A stretch of DNA of 64,000 bases from Haloarcula regularis (GCF_029338315.1 NZ_CP119794.1:2914001-2978000), one strand, 5' to 3'. Positions 34,243-43,900 are shown, numbered from the stretch's first letter. The notes: generated from the letters alone by a model not told the origin. Numbers and translations are program-made.

Positions 34243-35559
34243 TCAGTTCTCGTCGTCGACGACCTCGAGGCCGCGGTTGTTCACCGCCGACGGGTCGAGG
34301 CCGACCTCCTCTAAGAACTGCTTGTACTCCCGCTCGCACTGCTCGGCGTCCTTCTGCCGGTCGCTCGCGCGGTCACACAGCGCCACGAGGTCCTCGGGGA
34401 CATCGTTGGTGTAGACGATCCAGTGGTTGATGAGATCCGACAGACGACGGATGGGCGAGGTGAAGTGGCCGTATATCTCGAAGTTCAGCGCGTGGTGGCC
34501 GCCGAAGGGATCGTTCATGTACTTCGCGCGCGGCATGACCTTCATCACGGCCCACTGTATCTTGCTCAGCTGGCGCTTGGGGGCCTGCTCGAGCGTGGCG
34601 TTGACGGCCTTCCGGGGGTCGTCCCACGACGACCCGGGGATGGAGACGCCGTCGAGGTCCTGAATCTCGACGAGCGCCTCGTCCCACTCTTCGGGGCTGG
34701 GCTGGGGGTGAACGCGGTACATCGCCTCGACCCCGCGGTCCCACATCAGCTCGTGAGTGACGGCCTTGTTCGCCTTCAGCATGCACTCCTCGATGATGGT
34801 GTGGGCGCGGTCGCGGGCCGGATTGAGGACGAGCGACCCGTCCTCCTTGCGCTGCTCGTGCATCCGGTCGGCGAGCTCCCAGACGAGTTCGGTCTTCTCG
34901 GCGAGGTCGACGCTCTGGTCTTCGAGCAGGTCGTCGGCGCTGTCGGGGTCGTCCAGCAGGCGCTCGGCCTGGGTGTAGGTCAGGCGGGCGTCGCTCTCGA
35001 TGACGGACTTGTAGATGTCTATCTCCTCGTAACTCAGCGTCTCCTTGTCGAGGTGCATCTCGACGGTGTGGGCCAGGCGGTCCTCGTTGGGGACCAGCGA
35101 ACAGACCGTCTCGGCCAGCACCGGCGGCAGCATGTGGATGGTGTAGGCCGGGAGGTACACCGTGTTCCCGCGCTCGACGGCCTCGGCCCACATCGCCGAT
35201 TCGGGGTGGACGTAGTGGGTCACGTCGGCGATGTGGACCCAGAGGACGTACTCGTCGTCCCGTTCCTCGACGGAGATGGCGTCGTCGAAGTCCTGGGCGT
35301 CGACGGGGTCGGTCGTCCAGGTGGTCATCGTCCGGAGGTCCTCACGGTCGTCGAGCTCGTCGTGTATCTCCTGCTGGACGTCCTCGGTCCGGGCCTCGGC
35401 CTCCTCGAGCACCTCCGGCGGGAACTCGTCGCGGATGCCGAACTTCTCGAACAGCTCCTCGCGCTTGTTGGCCAGGTGGCGGGCCATCTCCTCGTCGATC
35501 TCGACGGGGCCCTGCCCCTCCGCGGTTCCGGCCGCCGCCTGCGCGTCCTCGGTAGTCAT
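34243..35559 (-). CDS. rnr: RNB-domain ribonuclease (archaeal RNase R)
   Basis: A 438-residue exoribonuclease consisting of essentially only the RNB catalytic domain. The catalytic aspartates are in DPVDAQDFDDAISV near residue 84, with HIADVTHYV near 108, YLPAYTIHMLP near 134 and FTSPIRRLSDLINHW near 368. It lacks the cold-shock and S1 domains of bacterial RNase R, as in the Haloferax enzyme. It degrades RNA 3' to 5'. Notably, haloarchaea lacking the exosome core rely on this enzyme. It is followed by a zinc-ribbon gene upstream on the same strand. Confidence 0.92.
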   Translation of the reverse strand: MTTEDAQAAAGTAEGQGPVEIDEEMARHLANKREELFEKFGIRDEFPPEVLEEAEARTEDVQQEIHDELDDREDLRTMTTWTTDPVDAQDFDDAISVEERDDEYVLWVHIADVTHYVHPESAMWAEAVERGNTVYLPAYTIHMLPPVLAETVCSLVPNEDRLAHTVEMHLDKETLSYEEIDIYKSVIESDARLTYTQAERLLDDPDSADDLLEDQSVDLAEKTELVWELADRMHEQRKEDGSLVLNPARDRAHTIIEECMLKANKAVTHELMWDRGVEAMYRVHPQPSPEEWDEALVEIQDLDGVSIPGSSWDDPRKAVNATLEQAPKRQLSKIQWAVMKVMPRAKYMNDPFGGHHALNFEIYGHFTSPIRRLSDLINHWIVYTNDVPEDLVALCDRASDRQKDAEQCEREYKQFLEEVGLDPSAVNNRGLEVVDDEN

Positions 35560-35610
35560 GGGGCGGCCTACGACCAGGGTGTAGTTAGGACTGTCGGGCC
35601 GGACACGGCG

Positions 35611-35886
35611 TCACTCGCGGTGGCGCTCGGACAGCTCCCGGAACCGCTCGAGGAACGTCTCCCGGTCGGCCTCCCCGGCACCGGCCTCGTCGAGGGTTCG
35701 CTCTAGCCCACGCCGGGGCTGGCGACAGAGGTCGCCGAAACACGCCTTGCAGACGTACTCGAACTCCTTGTCCGTCCGGTCCCACCGGTCCCCGTACTTG
35801 TCGTACTCGCGGGCGTCGGACCGCGACACGGTCTCCCCGCAGGCGATGCAGGTCACCGTCTCCCGGCGGGCCCGGGACCCGAACAT
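35611..35886 (-). CDS. Small zinc-finger protein (DUF7562-like)
   Basis: A 91-residue protein with two CxxC pairs (TCIACGE at residues 12-18 and VCKACFGDLC at 45-54) that can bind one or two zinc ions, followed by a charged helix (DRETFLERFRELSERHRE). It lies upstream of the RNase R gene on the same strand with a 51-base gap. No function is known. Confidence 0.78.
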   Translation of the reverse strand: MFGSRARRETVTCIACGETVSRSDAREYDKYGDRWDRTDKEFEYVCKACFGDLCRQPRRGLERTLDEAGAGEADRETFLERFRELSERHRE

Positions 35887-36121
35887 ATCCGCTACTAACA
35901 GCGGGTGGATTATATCGTTTTGGACCCGTCGGACCCCTCGCCTGATACCAGTTCTGGTGAGTAGCTGGGGAGGGACGCCTTCCCGACGTCACGACTCGCT
36001 CGTCGGATCCCGTCATCGGCGCCCCCGGTCGTCGTAAGACTGAGTGCCAGAACGCGCCGGCGAGCCCGCCGTGACTTCCCAACAGTTATTGCCCGTTTAG
36101 CCGTCCCCCAAACCGATAACA

Positions 36122-37767
36122 GTGACCGTTCTGGGCTACGTGGTTCTGTACGCTGTTTCTGCGCTCGCCTGTCTGGCCAGCATTCCACGTGCCCGGTCCA
36201 TCGAGCATCCGGGCACTCGACGGGGACTCGTCGCACTCCTCGGGTCGGTCGCGGTCTGGTCGGTCGGCTACGTCGGGTACCTGCTCGTGCCGGGTGAAAC
36301 AGCCAAAGTCGCGTCGTACATCGTCGGCTTCGTCTTCGCGTTCGTCGCCGTCGGTGCCTGGCTCTACTTCTGTGCGGCCTACACGGGTCGGCCCCGAGCG
36401 AGGCCCCGTATCGGAAGGCCGCGACCGGTGTCTTTCTCTTCCTGATCGCACTCAAGTTTACGAACCCGCTCCACCGTCTCTACTTTACCACCGAGTGGAC
36501 GACCGACCCGTTCGCGCACCTCGCGATACGGCCCCAGCTTCTCTACTGGGTCGTGCTCGGCGTGTCGTACGCGCTCCTGGCGGTCGGTTTCTTCATGCTT
36601 CTCGAGCGGTTCTATCAAACTGGCACCGATAGTCGACCGCTCGTGATCCTCGTCTGTCTGACGGCCCTGCCTGCGATAGCGACGGTCCTCGGCGGACAGC
36701 TCGACGGGCTCCTCCCGCTGATGTACGAGCCCCCGGGCGTCGCTCTGTTCGCAGTGGGGACTCTGTTCGTCTACGTCCGCCGGTTCGAGGCGATCAGGTT
36801 GACCGGCGGGACCGACGAGCCCGCGATTTTCCTCGACATCGATGGCCGGATCCGTGACTACAATCGGGCGGCACGCCGAATCCTCCCGGACCTACAGGGA
36901 TCGATCGGGTCGCCAGTCGAGTCCGTGAGCGCCGCGTTTGCGGACCAGGTCTCCGAGCGCGGGATTCTCACGGTACCGGAGGGCGACGAGACCCTGTACT
37001 ACAAGGTGTCGGCTGCTCCCTTCGTGGCAGGTGAAGTCCAGACCGGGCAGCTGGTGACGCTCACGGACGTCACTGCCCAGGAATCGTACCGGCAGCGACT
37101 CGAGGAGAAGACGGAACAGCTCGAAGCGCTGAACCGCGTGATCCGTCACGACATCCGGAACGACATGACCGTCATTCTCGGGTGGAGTGAACAGCTGCAG
37201 GCGCACGTCGACGACGAGGGGGCGGCCGCGCTCGACCGCGTGTTGCGGCGGTCCCGTCACGTCATCGAACTCACCGACATCGCGCGCGAGTTCATCGAAT
37301 CGCTCTCGGACGAGCAGATGACCGAGCTGGAACCGATCGCGCTGGCTGCGATACTCGAATCCGAGCTCGCGACGGCGCGTGATTCCCATCCCCACGCGAC
37401 CTTTCGCGTGTCGGGCGACCTCCCGGAGGTGTCGGTCCGGGCAAACGAGATGCTGTCATCCGTCTTCAGAAACCTGTTCGAGAACGCAGTCCAACACAAC
37501 GACGCGGCGAACCCGGAGGTCACCGTCACCTGCAACGAGACAGTCGACGTCGTTCGCGTTCGGGTCGCGGACAACGGACCGGGTGTCCCCGACGAACAGA
37601 AAGAGCAGGTCTTCGGAAAGGGCGAGAAAGGCCTCGACAGCCCAGGGACCGGTATCGGCCTCTATCTCGTCCACACCCTGACCGAGCAGTTCGACGGTGA
37701 CGTGTGGATCGAAGACAACGACCCCGAGGGTGCAGTCTTCGTCGTCGAATTCTTGACAGCGGAGTGA
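36122..37767 (+). pseudogene. 7TM-PAS sensor histidine kinase, frameshifted
   Basis: About 549 codons if repaired. The N-terminal seven-helix sensor region starts at GTG 36122 (LACLASIPRARS, VWSVGYVGYLL) and goes off frame at a run of four C near 36391, one base short. The rest is intact: remaining helices (LGVSYALLAVGFFMLLERF), a PAS-like domain (AIFLDIDGRIRDYNRAARR), HisKA with RHDIRNDMT carrying the phospho-accepting histidine, and HATPase with FENAVQHND, DNGPGVPD and GTGIGLYLVH. It belongs to the HisKA_7TM type common in haloarchaea. If the frameshift were real, the truncated cytoplasmic half from 36553 could still be made. No response regulator is nearby. Confidence 0.85.
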
Positions 37768-38154
37768 TCGAGGCCCAACATCCTGCTGGCAATGCCCTCC
37801 GTCGTCGCGGCGATGGGCCCTCGCTTCGCTGGTGTTTCCACGGGGCCGTCGGGTCCCGCCTCGGGGATCGCCCGCTTCCGGCGACCGCCGGCGCCGAACG
37901 GGACCGATCCCTGCACTCGACGGCCGTCCCGGAACCGGGTCGGCGGACCGGTGCCTAACACGGTTGGGTACACAGGTTAAAGTTGTGGAGCCCATATTTC
38001 AGGTGAATGACGCGTAACCCTGGAGACGAGTGGCCCCACGCGAACGCGCCCGACGACTGCCGGGTCGCCCGCCGCCCGACAGCACCGGGACGCTCGAGGA
38101 ATCTGACTCAGATGCGACTCGCATCATCTCCGACCGACATGCCGCCCAAATCCA
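37768..38154. other. Intergenic region upstream of crtB
   Basis: 387 bases without a credible gene. It holds GGTTAAAG near 37976 and a perfect small inverted repeat GATGCGACTCGCATC at 38111-38125, about 30-45 bases before crtB, which could be an operator. Confidence 0.45.
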
Positions 38155-39126
38155 ATGCAATCTGACAATATCACCAAGAGTAAATCGATCCAGCGACAGA
38201 CCGGTCGGACGTTCCACCTCGCGACGCGGCTCCTGCCAAAGCGCATCCGGCACCCGACGTACGTGATGTACGCCTTCTTCCGCGTCGCCGACGAGATCGT
38301 CGACCAGCCGGACGGCCCGCCGCCGGCGGTCCAGCACGACCGACTCGAGGAGTTCCGCGAGATGGCGCTGGGGAACCGCGAACCGGAGGACTCCGAGGCG
38401 GGGGCTGTCCTGGCTGCCTTCCAGGAACTGGCGGCCGAACACGACATCGACGACGACGAGATTAACGTCTTCATCGACGCCATGGAGATGGACATCGCCC
38501 AGGCCCGCTACGAGACCTTCGAGGACCTCCAGGAGTACATGCGCGGGTCGGCGGTGGCCGTCGGCAACATGATGACCACGGTGATGGGGCCCGACCAGGG
38601 GGCGGAGGCGCGCCCGCACGCGGCGGCGCTGGCCGAGGCGTTCCAGCTCTCGAACTTCCTGCGGGACGTCCGGGAGGACATCCACGAGTACGGGCGGGTC
38701 TACCTTCCCCAGGAGACGCTCGAGCGTCACGGCGTGACCGAAGACCAGCTGGCGGAGGGCCGGGTCGACGAGGCGTTCCGGGCGGTCATGCAGGAGGAGA
38801 TCGCCCGGACCGACGACCTCTACCGCGAGGGCGTGGCCGGCATCCGCTATCTCCCGGCGGACTGCCAGTTCGGTGTCCTGCTCGCGGCAGTGCTGTACGC
38901 CGAACACCACCGGCTCATCAGGTCGCGGGGGTACGACGTCCTGACTGAGACGCCCGAGCTGACTCGCCGGCGTCGCCTCTGGTTGCTCGTCCGGACCTGG
39001 TGGCACTGGCGGCGCAACGGCGACCCGGAGGCGACTTTTTACGCCGTCAGCGCCGTCTCCGAACGCCGCCCGAGCACCGCTTCGACGGAAGTCGCCAGCC
39101 ACGGCCAGCCCGCCTGGCGCGGCTGA
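38155..39126 (+). CDS. crtB: Phytoene synthase
   Basis: A 323-residue squalene/phytoene synthase that condenses two geranylgeranyl diphosphates to phytoene, the first carotenoid step. The aspartate-rich motifs are AFFRVADEIVD near residue 41 and LSNFLRDVREDIHEYGRVYL near 168, with YMRGSAVAVGNMM near 126. All substrate Mg2+ ligands are present. It heads an operon with lycopene cyclase (14-base gap) and blh, so the pathway from C20 precursors toward retinal is partly clustered. The desaturase is not in the window. Confidence 0.93.
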   Translation: MQSDNITKSKSIQRQTGRTFHLATRLLPKRIRHPTYVMYAFFRVADEIVDQPDGPPPAVQHDRLEEFREMALGNREPEDSEAGAVLAAFQELAAEHDIDDDEINVFIDAMEMDIAQARYETFEDLQEYMRGSAVAVGNMMTTVMGPDQGAEARPHAAALAEAFQLSNFLRDVREDIHEYGRVYLPQETLERHGVTEDQLAEGRVDEAFRAVMQEEIARTDDLYREGVAGIRYLPADCQFGVLLAAVLYAEHHRLIRSRGYDVLTETPELTRRRRLWLLVRTWWHWRRNGDPEATFYAVSAVSERRPSTASTEVASHGQPAWRG

Positions 39127-39140
39127 TCCGCGCCAGGGTG

Positions 39141-39866
39141 ATGCCGTATCCACTGACGTACCTCCAGTTTCACGCGGTCTTTATCCTGCCCGTGCTGGTC
39201 GGGCTGGTGGTGGCCGCCCGATACCGGCTCGCCAGCCGCCGCGTCGTCCTGACCGGGACGCTCGTGCTCGCCGGTCTGGCCGCCGTCTACACCACGCCGT
39301 GGGACCGCTACCTCATCCTGCGTGGCGCCTGGTGGTACGGCGAGGGCCGCGTCGCGCTCCGAGTGGCCGACATCCCGCTCGGGGAGTACCTCTTTTTCGT
39401 CCTCCAGCCGGTCGTTGTCGGACTGTGGGTCGGGCGTTTCCCCGTCGACACCTCCCGGTCGCTCGCGCTGCCGGTCCGGACGCGCCTGGTGGGCCTGGGG
39501 GTGGCCGCCTTCGTCGGCCTGGCAGGGGTCGCGCTGCTGGGCCACCCCGGGGGGCTGTATCTGGGTCTCCTGCTCGCCTGGGGGGCACCGATTCTGGCCA
39601 TCCAGTGGGCGTTCGGGTGGCCGTTCCTCGTCGCCCACTGGCGGACCGTCGCCGTCGGGACGCTCGTCCCGATGGCGTACCTCTGGGTGGTCGACGCCAT
39701 CGCCCTCGCGCTGGGCATCTGGGTCATCTCGAAGGAACACACGCTCGGCCTCGACGTGCCACTGCTGGGACTGCCCATCGAGGAGGCGACATTCTTCCTG
39801 CTGACCTCCCTCTTTGTCGTCCAGGGCGTCGTGCTCTACGCCTGGGTGGTCGATAGATGGCAGTGA
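39141..39866 (+). CDS. crtY: Lycopene beta-cyclase, CrtYcd type
   Basis: A 241-residue membrane protein with about seven helices arranged as two CrtYc/CrtYd-like repeats. Conserved acid motifs appear as IPLGEYLFFVLQP near residue 80 and LPIEEATFFLLTSLF near 211, with PWDRYLI and ISKEHTLG in the loops between. In haloarchaea this single-chain cyclase forms beta-carotene from lycopene. Its stop overlaps the start of the next gene by ten bases, so the two are coupled. Confidence 0.9.
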   Translation: MPYPLTYLQFHAVFILPVLVGLVVAARYRLASRRVVLTGTLVLAGLAAVYTTPWDRYLILRGAWWYGEGRVALRVADIPLGEYLFFVLQPVVVGLWVGRFPVDTSRSLALPVRTRLVGLGVAAFVGLAGVALLGHPGGLYLGLLLAWGAPILAIQWAFGWPFLVAHWRTVAVGTLVPMAYLWVVDAIALALGIWVISKEHTLGLDVPLLGLPIEEATFFLLTSLFVVQGVVLYAWVVDRWQ

Positions 39867-40905
39867 CGGACCGGTCGCTCGTCGCTCGACCCGCTCGCGA
39901 GACGCTTCGCCGCGTCGTCTTCGTCCCCTCGTGGGTAGCCACACTCCTGCTTTCGGCACTCTTCCTGGCCGGCGCGTCGCTCTCGCCGGCGCTGCAGTAC
40001 GTCCCGCTGGTGCTCAGCGTCGTCGTCTTCGGGCTCCCACACGGGGCCGTGGACCACCTCGCGGTCGCGCGCACCCGCGGGGCGCGCCCCGACGTGCGTG
40101 CCGTCGTCCGCGTGGTCGGCCTCTACGTCGTTCTGGGCGGGGCCTACGCGGGCCTGTGGTTCCTCGCGCCGGCGACTGCCTTCGTCCTCTTCATCGCGCT
40201 CACCTGGTTCCACTGGGGACAGGGGGACCTCTTCTCACTGGTCGCACTCGTGGACGCCGACCACGTCCGATCGACCGGCCAGCGCGTCGCCACCGTCGTC
40301 GTCCGGGGCGGCCTCCCGATGCTCGTCCCGTTGCTCGCCTTCCCGGCCTGGTACCGCCGGGTCGCCACCGACCTGGTCGACCTGTTCGCGCCCGGTGCGA
40401 CGGCGGCGCTGGCCGTGGTCTTCCGGCCCGACGTCCGCGCGGGGCTGGCCGTCGCCTACGCGACGGTCCTCGTCGCGACGCTGGCCGTGGGATACGCCCG
40501 CGCGACGGACCGGACCCCCTGGCTGGTCGACGCCGGCGAGACGCTGGGCCTGGTCGTGTACTTCGCGCTGGTTCCGCCGGTGCTGGCCATCGGCGTCTAC
40601 TTCTGTCTCTGGCACTCGCTGCGTCACGTCGCCCGCCTGCTGGCGGTCGACGACCGCGCGGCGACCGCACTCCGCAACCGACACCCCGCGCGTGCACTCG
40701 GGCGGTTCGCCCGTGACGCGGCTCCGCTCACGGTGGCGTCGCTCGCGTTGCTCACCGGCCTCGCCGTCCTCGTCCCGGATCCCCACAGACGGTCCCGGAG
40801 TGGGTCGCGCTCTATCTCGTGTTCATCGCTGTGGTGACGCTCCCCCACGTCGTCGTCGTCACGCTGATGGACCTCGAACAGGACATCTGGTCGGCGGCGG
40901 CCTGA
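39857..40905 (+). CDS. blh: Brp/Blh beta-carotene 15,15'-dioxygenase, C-terminal frameshift
   Basis: An approximately 349-residue membrane enzyme that cleaves beta-carotene into two retinals, the chromophore of archaeal rhodopsins. Conserved histidine sites are visible: GLPHGAVDHLAV near residue 56, WFHWGQGD near 115 and WHSLRHVARL near 253. The frame is intact to about residue 309, where a run of four C at 40781-40784 is one short of what the family sequence needs; in the shifted frame it continues VPEWVALYLVFIAVVTLPHV to a stop at 40905. Unrepaired, the protein would end at 40837 with a nonsense tail. The mistake is probably in the assembly. Confidence 0.88.
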
Positions 40906-41169
40906 GTCGGCCGCCGCTCGTGGGACTCGCACCTTCGTCGAACGATTCGAAATCCGATACACAGGGATACAAGTACAGGCGCAGATGGGGAAAATGAGAG
41001 TAGGTGATTTAAATATACTGCTATATTCTATCTCTCAGACTTCAAAATCAGTTATCGGAGAAGATAGGTGTATTTTGGGAATGAAATACTAATATACAAT
41101 CTCAAAAAGAGAGATTATGTGAGTAATCTGGAGAAGTCTACAAAAATAATGGGTGTACCTCTGTTATTT
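40906..41169. other. AT-rich intergenic region
   Basis: 264 bases downstream of both blh and the IclR gene. It is unusually AT-rich for this genome (GATTTAAATATACTGC and AATACTAATATACAATC) and contains a small hairpin AATCTC AAAAAGA GAGATT near 41100. No gene is seen. Confidence 0.5.
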
Positions 41170-41937
41170 TCACGGTCCCGTGAGCTCGACCTCTATCGAC
41201 TTCGCCGTACTGAATACCTGGCCGGGGATGTCCTCCTCGAGATACCGGCCGTGCAGCCTGTCCACGGGCCCGCAGACGCCCAGCGCGGCCACGCGGTCGT
41301 CCTCGGTGGTCGTCACCGGCGCGGCGACGCCGACGATGCCCTCGTACTGTTCTCCTCTGCAGAACGCAAACCCCTCGTCGCGGACGCCCCAAAGCGCCTC
41401 TTTCAGCGCGTCGGGATCGGTGATCGTGGCGCTCGTCGGCGCGACGAGGTCCGTGTCGGCCACGATCGCATCGAGGCGTTCCTCCGAGAGCGCCGAGAGC
41501 ATGGCCTTTCCGGGGGCGTTTACGTGCAGGGGGAGGCGTTCGCCCACGACGTAGCGCGGTGCCCATCCGTCCGGAGACTCGGCGATGTAGACGGGTACAC
41601 CGACGGTTTCTTGCAGGACGAACAGCACCGCGGTCTCTCCGGCGGCCGACGCGAGATTGTCCAGATACCGCTTGGCCGCCGTGTAGATGGGTAACCGCTG
41701 GAGTGCCTTCGCTCCGAGGTAAAGCGAGCACAGCGCCGGTTCGTAGCGAGTTCCCCGCTTGCAGACGTAGTTCCGGGCCCGTAGCGTCGAGAGGTGGTTG
41801 TGGACCACGCTCTTCGAGACGTTCAGACTGTCTGCGAGCGCGGTCACCCCCATTGGCTCGTCCGACTCGACGAGTGTCTCGAGGAGGTCGAGCGAGGTCT
41901 CCGTCGCGTCGATGGTGTAGTCCTGGTCGGATGACAT
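41170..41937 (-). CDS. IclR-family transcription regulator
   Basis: A 255-residue regulator. Residues 8-68 are the winged helix (TSLDLLETLVESDEPMG, LNVSKSVVHNHLSTLRARNY), and 80-250 are the IclR effector domain (APGKAMLSALSEERLDAIV near 142, GIVGVAAPV near 205). IclR proteins typically control sugar or aromatic catabolism in response to an intermediate. It lies next to a sugar ABC importer and sugar-acid enzymes, so it is the probable regulator of that module. An inverted repeat sits just upstream of its start. Confidence 0.92.
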   Translation of the reverse strand: MSSDQDYTIDATETSLDLLETLVESDEPMGVTALADSLNVSKSVVHNHLSTLRARNYVCKRGTRYEPALCSLYLGAKALQRLPIYTAAKRYLDNLASAAGETAVLFVLQETVGVPVYIAESPDGWAPRYVVGERLPLHVNAPGKAMLSALSEERLDAIVADTDLVAPTSATITDPDALKEALWGVRDEGFAFCRGEQYEGIVGVAAPVTTTEDDRVAALGVCGPVDRLHGRYLEEDIPGQVFSTAKSIEVELTGP

Positions 41938-41963
41938 GCTGTCAGCCAGTACAGAGCGACGAC

Positions 41964-41987
41964 GTATAACTTTGTTCGTTAGAAAAG
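41964..41987 (-). promoter_or_regulatory. Promoter and candidate operator of the IclR gene
   Basis: Minus-strand GTTATAC (41964-41970) lies 30 bases upstream of the start. Next to it GTTCGTTAGAAAAGAAC is an imperfect inverted repeat that could be an autoregulatory site. Confidence 0.4.
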
Positions 41988-42212
41988 AACACGAGGTGTA
42001 TGGTAACAGATGACATAGGGTTGTATATAATGATAAATAACCACTATTGCCTTTCTACCGGCCCGGAAATGGTACGAAGCATATCCTTTCTGCTCTGCAG
42101 AACACCGCTCGTGCCGTGTCGCGCCCGCCACGCTCTCCCCCAAAGCGGACCGCCGTACGCGAGGCTCACGACGCCGTCACGCGCAGATGCGGTGGCCGGA
42201 CCGGCCCCGGCC

Positions 42213-43244
42213 TCAGGTCCGGCTCGGGTCGACGACTTTCTTCAATCCCTCCGCGTCGTCCATGCGCTCGAACGCGCGCGGAATGTCGTCGAGGCCGATG
42301 TGCTCGGTAATGACGCTGTCGGCGTCGATGCGCCCCGTCCGGAGCATGGTGATGGCTCGCTGGAAGTCCGCCGTGTTGAGCGCGAACGAGCCACGGTAGT
42401 CGATCTCGTGGTAGAAGATGTCGAAGGGGCTGACCTCCAGCGTCGCGTCCTGGGCGGGCACGCCGAAGATGAGCGTGGTCCCGCCGTTGGCTGTGACGGC
42501 GTTGGCCTGTTCGATGGTCGGCACGAGACCGATGGCCTCGGCGCCTACGTCGACCTTCCCGCCGGCAGCCTCGGGAATCGCCGTCTCCGGGTCGGCCTCG
42601 TTCGGGTCGATGACCGCGTCCGCGCCCAGCTCTCTCGCGACCTCCCGCCGCTCGGGGTCCAGTTCCGAGACGACGATGGGACCGGCGCCCGCGTTGCGGA
42701 ACGACTGCAGGAGGAGGAGACCGATGGGGCCCGCGCCGATGATGGCGACGCTGTCGCCCGGGGTGATGTCGGCCACCTCGACGCCGTGGACACAGCAGGC
42801 CAGGGGTTCGGCCAGGGCGGCCCGGTCGAAGGGCATGTCGCCGATGTTCTCGACGCACATCTCGGGGACCCTGACGTACTCGGCGAAGGCGCCGTCGCGG
42901 ACCGTGTCGGCGGCGCCACCGATGCTCGTGCTGCTCTCACAGAGGTGCGTGTCGCCCTCCTTACAGTACGAACACACGGTACACGGGACAGTCGGGTTGA
43001 CCGCGACGCGGTCGCCGACCGCGGCGGTGTCGACGTCGGCACCGACCTCGACGACGGTACCGGCGCTCTCGTGCCCCGGGACCATCGGCTTGTCCACCGG
43101 GAAGGTACCGTGATACATGTGGAAGTCGGTCATACAGACGCTACAGGCACCGACCTCGACGAGTACCTCGTCGGGTTCGGGCGTGGGTCGCTCCCGTTCC
43201 TGGATCTCGATTTCACCGACCTCCGTCAGGGCGGCGACGCGCAT
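42213..43244 (-). CDS. Zinc-dependent dehydrogenase (threonine/sorbitol DH family)
   Basis: A 343-residue medium-chain dehydrogenase. Catalytic zinc ligands are in ACSVCMTDFHMYHG near 33 and PGHESAGTV near 61; structural zinc cysteines in PCTVCSYCKEGDTHLC near 90-104; the NAD(P) loop is IIGAGPIGLL near 165. The family oxidises polyols or sugar-type alcohols. Position between the IclR regulator and the importer suggests a sugar or sugar-derived substrate. It is transcribed opposite to the importer, separated from it by the large repeat. Confidence 0.88.
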   Translation of the reverse strand: MRVAALTEVGEIEIQERERPTPEPDEVLVEVGACSVCMTDFHMYHGTFPVDKPMVPGHESAGTVVEVGADVDTAAVGDRVAVNPTVPCTVCSYCKEGDTHLCESSTSIGGAADTVRDGAFAEYVRVPEMCVENIGDMPFDRAALAEPLACCVHGVEVADITPGDSVAIIGAGPIGLLLLQSFRNAGAGPIVVSELDPERREVARELGADAVIDPNEADPETAIPEAAGGKVDVGAEAIGLVPTIEQANAVTANGGTTLIFGVPAQDATLEVSPFDIFYHEIDYRGSFALNTADFQRAITMLRTGRIDADSVITEHIGLDDIPRAFERMDDAEGLKKVVDPSRT

Positions 43245-43472
43245 CAGTTCCCGCCCTCCCGGGCGCGCGTGGGTGTCCGTGACGCGAGTGAACGATACTG
43301 GGAGTGCTTGGGTAGGTTTCGTGTCATAGTCTTTGGCTGCTGGTGGGCCGTCTGCAGGCGGTCGGGGGCCGTACCGTGGCCGATTCCTGCGGTCGCCACG
43401 CGTGTAGCGATCGGCTTTCTCGTCCCGGATATGGTGTGAGGCTCTATTAAAAACTTTCCACCGGCGGAGGGG

Positions 43473-43811
43473 CGGTGGTTACTCAGACGGTATTCGGGTT
43501 GTAGAGACAGAAAGCTCCGGCTGTCAGCGGGCGCGAAGCGTCCGATTGCCCGCGAGACCTTCGGTCTCGCTCTGCTGGCTGAACTCAAGGGTGGTTCGAA
43601 AGACGCTTTGCGTCTTTCGTCATCACGGAAGACCTCCGGTCTTCCGAACGAACTCGCTGCGCGCTTCACTCACTGCGTTCGCTCCAGTGCTTGCGTCGTC
43701 CACCGTCGTTCAGCTGGCCGCCCCTTTCAGTCCCACCCATGCCGGCTGCCCATCCGGCCCTGGGTGGGGCTGTCTGGCTCTCTGAACCGATTGCGGCTAA
43801 AGTAAGCACCG
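43473..43811. repeat. Foldback MITE-like element, copy 3 (inverted)
   Basis: About 339 bases, in the opposite orientation to the copy at 22115 (right end on the minus strand reads GGTGCTTACTTTAGCCGCAA). It carries a chain of perfect hairpins: GCGAGACC TTC GGTCTCGC, GAAAGACGC TTT GCGTCTTTC and GGAAGACC TCC GGTCTTCC, then GCCCCTTTCAGTCCCACCC and a closing GCCGG/CCGGC stem. A degraded second terminus follows at about 43832-43870. No transposase frame is present. Confidence 0.75.
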
Positions 43812-43890
43812 GTGGCGTGGGGCAGTGGTTCGTCTGGCTCGGTGAGCCGAATGCTGCTGAGGAACCACTGTCGCGGAGGGGAAGGGAGTA

Positions 43891-43900
43891 GCTTTATTAT
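43891..43900 (+). promoter_or_regulatory. TATA box of the sugar ABC operon
   Basis: GCTTTATTAT lies about 40 bases before the ATG at 43936, which predicts a 15-base leader. It lies just outside the repeat element. Confidence 0.5.
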
